Positions 29,658 through 32,016 of a stretch of DNA of 32,016 nt are shown in pieces (position 1 is the stretch's first letter; every line of letters begins with the position of its first letter). The notes below the pieces were generated by a model. It ran no database searches and was not told the origin of the DNA. It was given only the letters and a program-made list of their open reading frames with translations. The position numbers and the translations under genes were made by a program. Origin of the DNA: a virus; the IMG/VR virus record IMGVR_UViG_3300046516_000640, positions 1 to 32,016 of that record. One strand, written 5' to 3'.

Positions 29658-30737
29658 TCAATGCCCGTTCCCGCTGCCAGAGACGCTGACGCCGTTCACG
29701 GCTGGCGCATTGATAGCCAGTCGGCCGATGCGGTTGCCCTCCGCCTCGCTGCACGTCCCGTTGAACTGCGGCATGGCCGTGAGCTCGAGCGCCACGAAGT
29801 CAAAGCCCGGCGCCATCCCCCAGCCACCCGCGAACCGCTCGAGGCAGTCATTGATGCTGTCGAGGAACGCCGCATCGTCCTGGCTCAGGCGCTTTTGGTA
29901 TAACAAGCCGGTCAGCTTCCCGACATTCGGATTCCAGAAGTCGGCCACGACGCCGCCCGGCTGTTGAAAGCTCGGATAGCCCTCTTGGAAATGGACATAC
30001 ACGAGCGTTCCCGCTTGGGCCATGCACAGCGGGCTCAACGCATCGATCATGTCCTGCACCTGCGTCGGCGTGCGCCACAGGGACAACTCCCAACCGATAC
30101 AGAACATGGGCACCGCGCCCACAAGCGTATTGATGACCGGCGTCAGATTCTCCACAAGTGCCGGCGTGTCGTAGGTGCTATCGAAGTCTTTCGAACTCAG
30201 CATCACGCAGGGATACAAGCCATCGGCAATCAACTCCTGACACGTCGCCAAGAATGATTCAGGTGTGGCGCCTTGCGCATGGCTATCCGGCCACGACAGC
30301 AGGACGTGCGTGTAGTCCTTGACCTGCCATTGGCCGCGAATGGCGGCCCGCCAGCCGACGTCATAGCGGTCGTAGAACCATGAGAGCAGCAGCGACGGGT
30401 CCGCGGCGCCACCCGGCACCGGAGGCAAGCCAGGGATTCGAACGCCGCACATGTTCGCCTGCCAGAACCGTGGGGCGGCCTTAAAAGGCGTGCTGGCCCG
30501 CTGGAGGCCCGTCGTCACTTCGCCGCTGTCGCCAATATGCGCAGGATAGGTGCGCGTCTGAAACCCTGCGGCTTCAAACGTCATCTCATATGTGGCGGCA
30601 CCGAGATTCGTCTTGCAGTCGCCACAGGCATTCGTCGTGTCGGCCCAATTGCCCATGGTGGTCGACGCGCCGCTCACGGTGGCGCCGCCAATCGGATTCC
30701 CGTCTTGGTCTTGCACATGCCACACGATAAATGCCAT
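29658..30737 (-). CDS. Ig-like plus TIM-barrel (glycoside-hydrolase-like) protein
   Basis: This 359-residue protein has two parts. Residues about 1-80 resemble a carboxypeptidase-regulatory-like beta sandwich (WHVQDQDGNPIGGATVSG, YEMTFEAAGFQTRTYPA). Residues about 95-345 read like an alpha/beta barrel: YTHVLLSWPDSHAQG, LYPCVMLSSKDFDSTYD, PMFCIGWELSLWRTPTQ, LVYVHFQEGY and FDFVALELTAMPQ. The segment with GWELSLW places an acid on a barrel strand end, as in glycoside hydrolases. It may be a lysis or surface enzyme, or a virion protein; the substrate cannot be told. GGAG precedes the start. Confidence 0.6.
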   Translation of the reverse strand: MAFIVWHVQDQDGNPIGGATVSGASTTMGNWADTTNACGDCKTNLGAATYEMTFEAAGFQTRTYPAHIGDSGEVTTGLQRASTPFKAAPRFWQANMCGVRIPGLPPVPGGAADPSLLLSWFYDRYDVGWRAAIRGQWQVKDYTHVLLSWPDSHAQGATPESFLATCQELIADGLYPCVMLSSKDFDSTYDTPALVENLTPVINTLVGAVPMFCIGWELSLWRTPTQVQDMIDALSPLCMAQAGTLVYVHFQEGYPSFQQPGGVVADFWNPNVGKLTGLLYQKRLSQDDAAFLDSINDCLERFAGGWGMAPGFDFVALELTAMPQFNGTCSEAEGNRIGRLAINAPAVNGVSVSGSGNGH

Positions 30738-30746
30738 AACGGCTCC

Positions 30747-30947
30747 TTACACGGCGACCGGCCGCGGCAAGTGCGGTTCCCATGTCGCGCCGCATTTCGC
30801 GCACCACGCTTGGCCGCACTCGTCAATTGTGATCTCAGGTTTCGAACCGCGGATGTTGATCGTGGCGCATTGGGGATTAATGCAGTGCACGGCACGCAGC
30901 CATGTCGCCTGCTGCACAAGTGACCACATCGACGGACGCTCACTCAT
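30747..30947 (-). CDS. small zinc-ribbon protein
   Basis: This 66-residue protein has CINPQC in the N-terminal half and CGQAWCAKCGATWEP near the C-terminus. The spacing C-x4-C ... C-x2-C-G fits a zinc ribbon. The start overlaps the upstream gene end by 8 bases. It precedes the TIM-barrel gene by 9 bases. Its sequence differs from the other ribbons in the window, so it is not a recent copy. Confidence 0.65.
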   Translation of the reverse strand: MSERPSMWSLVQQATWLRAVHCINPQCATINIRGSKPEITIDECGQAWCAKCGATWEPHLPRPVAV

Positions 30948-31167
30948 ACGGATGCGCCTGCACGTATTTCACGAGCGGGCTAATCAGCCCCTTCGGCACA
31001 AGGTCAAACGTCGCGAGCAGGGCCACAGCAATAGCCTGCGCATCGTAGGACGTAATGTTTGGCGAAGCGTGTTTCACAATCTTCGTCAACGCCATCAGCT
31101 GTTTCGTCATGTCGCAACAAATACCCGCCGCGCAGCAGGCTTCCGCGTTATCGTCGCCATTGCTCAT
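30940..31167 (-). CDS. small protein with paired cysteines
   Basis: This 75-residue protein starts by ATGA overlap with the preceding gene. The N-terminus has EACCAAGICCDMTKQ, two pairs of adjacent cysteines, then a helical part (LMALTKIVKHASPNITSYD) and a C-terminal LKYVQAHPYE-like end. The cysteine pairs may bind metal or be lipid- or disulfide-linked; no signal is seen. I recognise no family. Confidence 0.6.
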   Translation of the reverse strand: MSNGDDNAEACCAAGICCDMTKQLMALTKIVKHASPNITSYDAQAIAVALLATFDLVPKGLISPLVKYVQAHPYE

Positions 31168-31625
31168 TTGTCACGTCCTTGCGTTAAGACTGTTGCCCTC
31201 AGCGTTTCGACCTGCACGCGAATCATCTCCACGGTTTTCTGTGTCCGTTCCATCGCCGCATTCGTTTCCGCTTGTCGCTCCGTCAGAATGTAAAAGCCAC
31301 CGGACAGCGCAATGGCGGCCACGACGATCGCCACGAGTTGATTCGCGGTAAAACTGATCGTGTTGACGTTGACGGGATTCGTGCGGAAATTCTGGAAGTC
31401 TTGCCGGAGCGCCGTGCTCACCGTTTGCATGTTCGCAACGGCAATGGAGAGATCGTCGAAGTCTCGGCGCAAGCGGTCGTGCGCCTTGTCGTGCTTCGTG
31501 TCGAGATCGATCAGTTGTTGTTGCAGATTGCTGGTGGTCGGCGGGCTCACGTAACTGCCCGTAACCGTCGCGGTGCCCCACCGGCCCACGGCCAGAGCAG
31601 GCTCACTCACGGACCCTCGCAGCAC
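31164..31625 (-). CDS. coiled-coil membrane protein, first gene of the minus late cassette
   Basis: This 153-residue protein has a hydrophilic N-terminal part, a long coiled coil at about 32-80 (QQQLIDLDTKHDKAHDRLRR, FDDLSIAVANMQTVSTALRQ), one membrane helix (ANQLVAIVVAAIALSGGFYI) and a second coiled coil (MERTQKTVEMIRVQVETLRA). This plan occurs in phage envelope or spanin-like proteins, though I cannot assign it. The start is uncertain: GTG at 31625 or GTG at 31610. It opens the minus cassette after the divergent gap. Confidence 0.6.
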   Translation of the reverse strand: MLRGSVSEPALAVGRWGTATVTGSYVSPPTTSNLQQQLIDLDTKHDKAHDRLRRDFDDLSIAVANMQTVSTALRQDFQNFRTNPVNVNTISFTANQLVAIVVAAIALSGGFYILTERQAETNAAMERTQKTVEMIRVQVETLRATVLTQGRDK

Positions 31626-31669
31626 TCTTTGGCAAAGTGGCGCAAGCGTAGCACAGCTCTCAGCCGATG

Positions 31670-31716
31670 CCCCTATTACTTGTGGTGGGTAAGAAATTAG
31701 CCACTCGATTTAGGGG
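31670..31716 (+). promoter_or_regulatory. hairpin-containing divergent intergenic region
   Basis: CCCCTA (31670-31675) can pair with TAGGGG (31711-31716). Inside it, a second stem (31685-31704) closes with TAA, GAAA, TTA at 31690-31699, so the plus-strand RNA would carry a GNRA-type tetraloop. The region separates the minus cassette (start 31625) from the plus gene (31758). It could be a leader structure or a divergent control region. Confidence 0.35.
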
Positions 31717-31757
31717 CTGGCGTTTTCCGACAGGTGTGTCAAGATGCGCGGCACCGT

Positions 31758-32009
31758 ATGAGCAAAGAAGCCGCGATGCAGGCCGTGATTGAATATCTAT
31801 CCGTCGATGTCCTGCGCCTCGAGGACGAGGTGCGCTCTTATCGCGAGCTCGCCCAAGTGGCGATGGCGCAGAATGCCGAACTGATGAAGCAGCACGCGGC
31901 GCTGCGGCAGCAGTTGAAGGACCGCCGCGACGAAATGCGCCGCTATACGAGTCAGGCGCTTATGGCGTCGGGGGCGTCTTCGCCTGTAGATCGGCCGTCG
32001 CTTTCGTGA
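31758..32009 (+). CDS. coiled-coil phage protein at the right edge
   Basis: This 83-residue protein starts at ATG 31758 (MSKEAAMQAVIEYL); a GTG at 31734 would add eight residues. It is helical with SVDVLRLEDEVRSYRELAQV, then QNAELMKQHAALRQQLKDRR and RDEMRRYTSQ. The heptad pattern of Leu and charged residues suggests a coiled coil. Small proteins with E-Y-L-x-x-D-V-L-R-L-E-D-E-V motifs occur in phage genomes without a known role. It is on the opposite strand to the cassette on its left and may open a new operon. Confidence 0.62.
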   Translation: MSKEAAMQAVIEYLSVDVLRLEDEVRSYRELAQVAMAQNAELMKQHAALRQQLKDRRDEMRRYTSQALMASGASSPVDRPSLS

Positions 32010-32016
32010 CGCCGGC

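Noticed and set aside
1-32016. Diversity-generating retroelement, as in the podophage BPP-1
   Set aside because: No reverse transcriptase and no template/variable repeat pair were seen, although the window has candidate receptor-binding genes.
1-32016. tRNA genes, integrase, attachment sites or insertion sequences
   Set aside because: No cloverleaf, recombinase or transposase motif and no terminal repeats were recognised by eye; a tRNAscan or ISfinder search was not possible.

Overview
The window is a GC-rich, densely packed piece of a tailed double-stranded DNA phage (or closely related prophage). Its particle is of the P22-like short-tailed (podovirus) type. The evidence is a P22-type coat protein, a P22 gp4-like head-tail connector and a gp10-like DNA stabilisation protein, in P22 order and followed by three ejection-type proteins and tail fibres. 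No integrase, terminase, portal or DNA polymerase is in view; terminase and portal would be expected just left of the window. The host cannot be read from the sequence. All family names below come from recognising sequence features, not from database searches.

Left and centre (about 1-23,500, plus strand) is the virion module. It opens with the C-terminal end of a protein resembling the tail of a phage polyvalent ADP-ribosyltransferase-like protein. Next come small coupled genes, a probable scaffold, the coat protein and three related decoration-like proteins that share domains. Small virion-like genes follow, then two large TIG/beta-helix proteins, a 34-residue-period repeat protein, the gp4-like and gp10-like connectors, a GNAT acetyltransferase and three ejection-type proteins. 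The module ends with a second ART-like polyvalent protein and two fibre proteins, the last carrying an S74 intramolecular chaperone. Start and stop codons overlap at most junctions (ATGA or TAATG), so the module probably works as translationally coupled operons.

Right of 23,409 the genes run on the minus strand. The block 23,409-28,735 is an early or replication-type operon. It begins with a small HTH protein next to a dyad symmetry and continues through many small zinc-ribbon proteins. At its centre is a striking gene in which a complete flap-endonuclease-type 5'-3' exonuclease is fused in frame to a RecT-like single-strand annealing protein; a strong internal ribosome binding site lies exactly at the junction. 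Two neighbouring zinc-ribbon genes contain four in-frame copies of a short DNA repeat encoding Asp-Thr-Glu-Gly-Asp.

The block 28,836-31,625 (minus strand) holds membrane and signal-bearing proteins, a TIM-barrel-like protein and small cysteine-rich proteins. It resembles a late lysis or cell-envelope cassette, but no lysin is identified with certainty. A divergent, hairpin-containing gap at 31,626-31,757 separates it from a plus-strand coiled-coil gene at the right edge.
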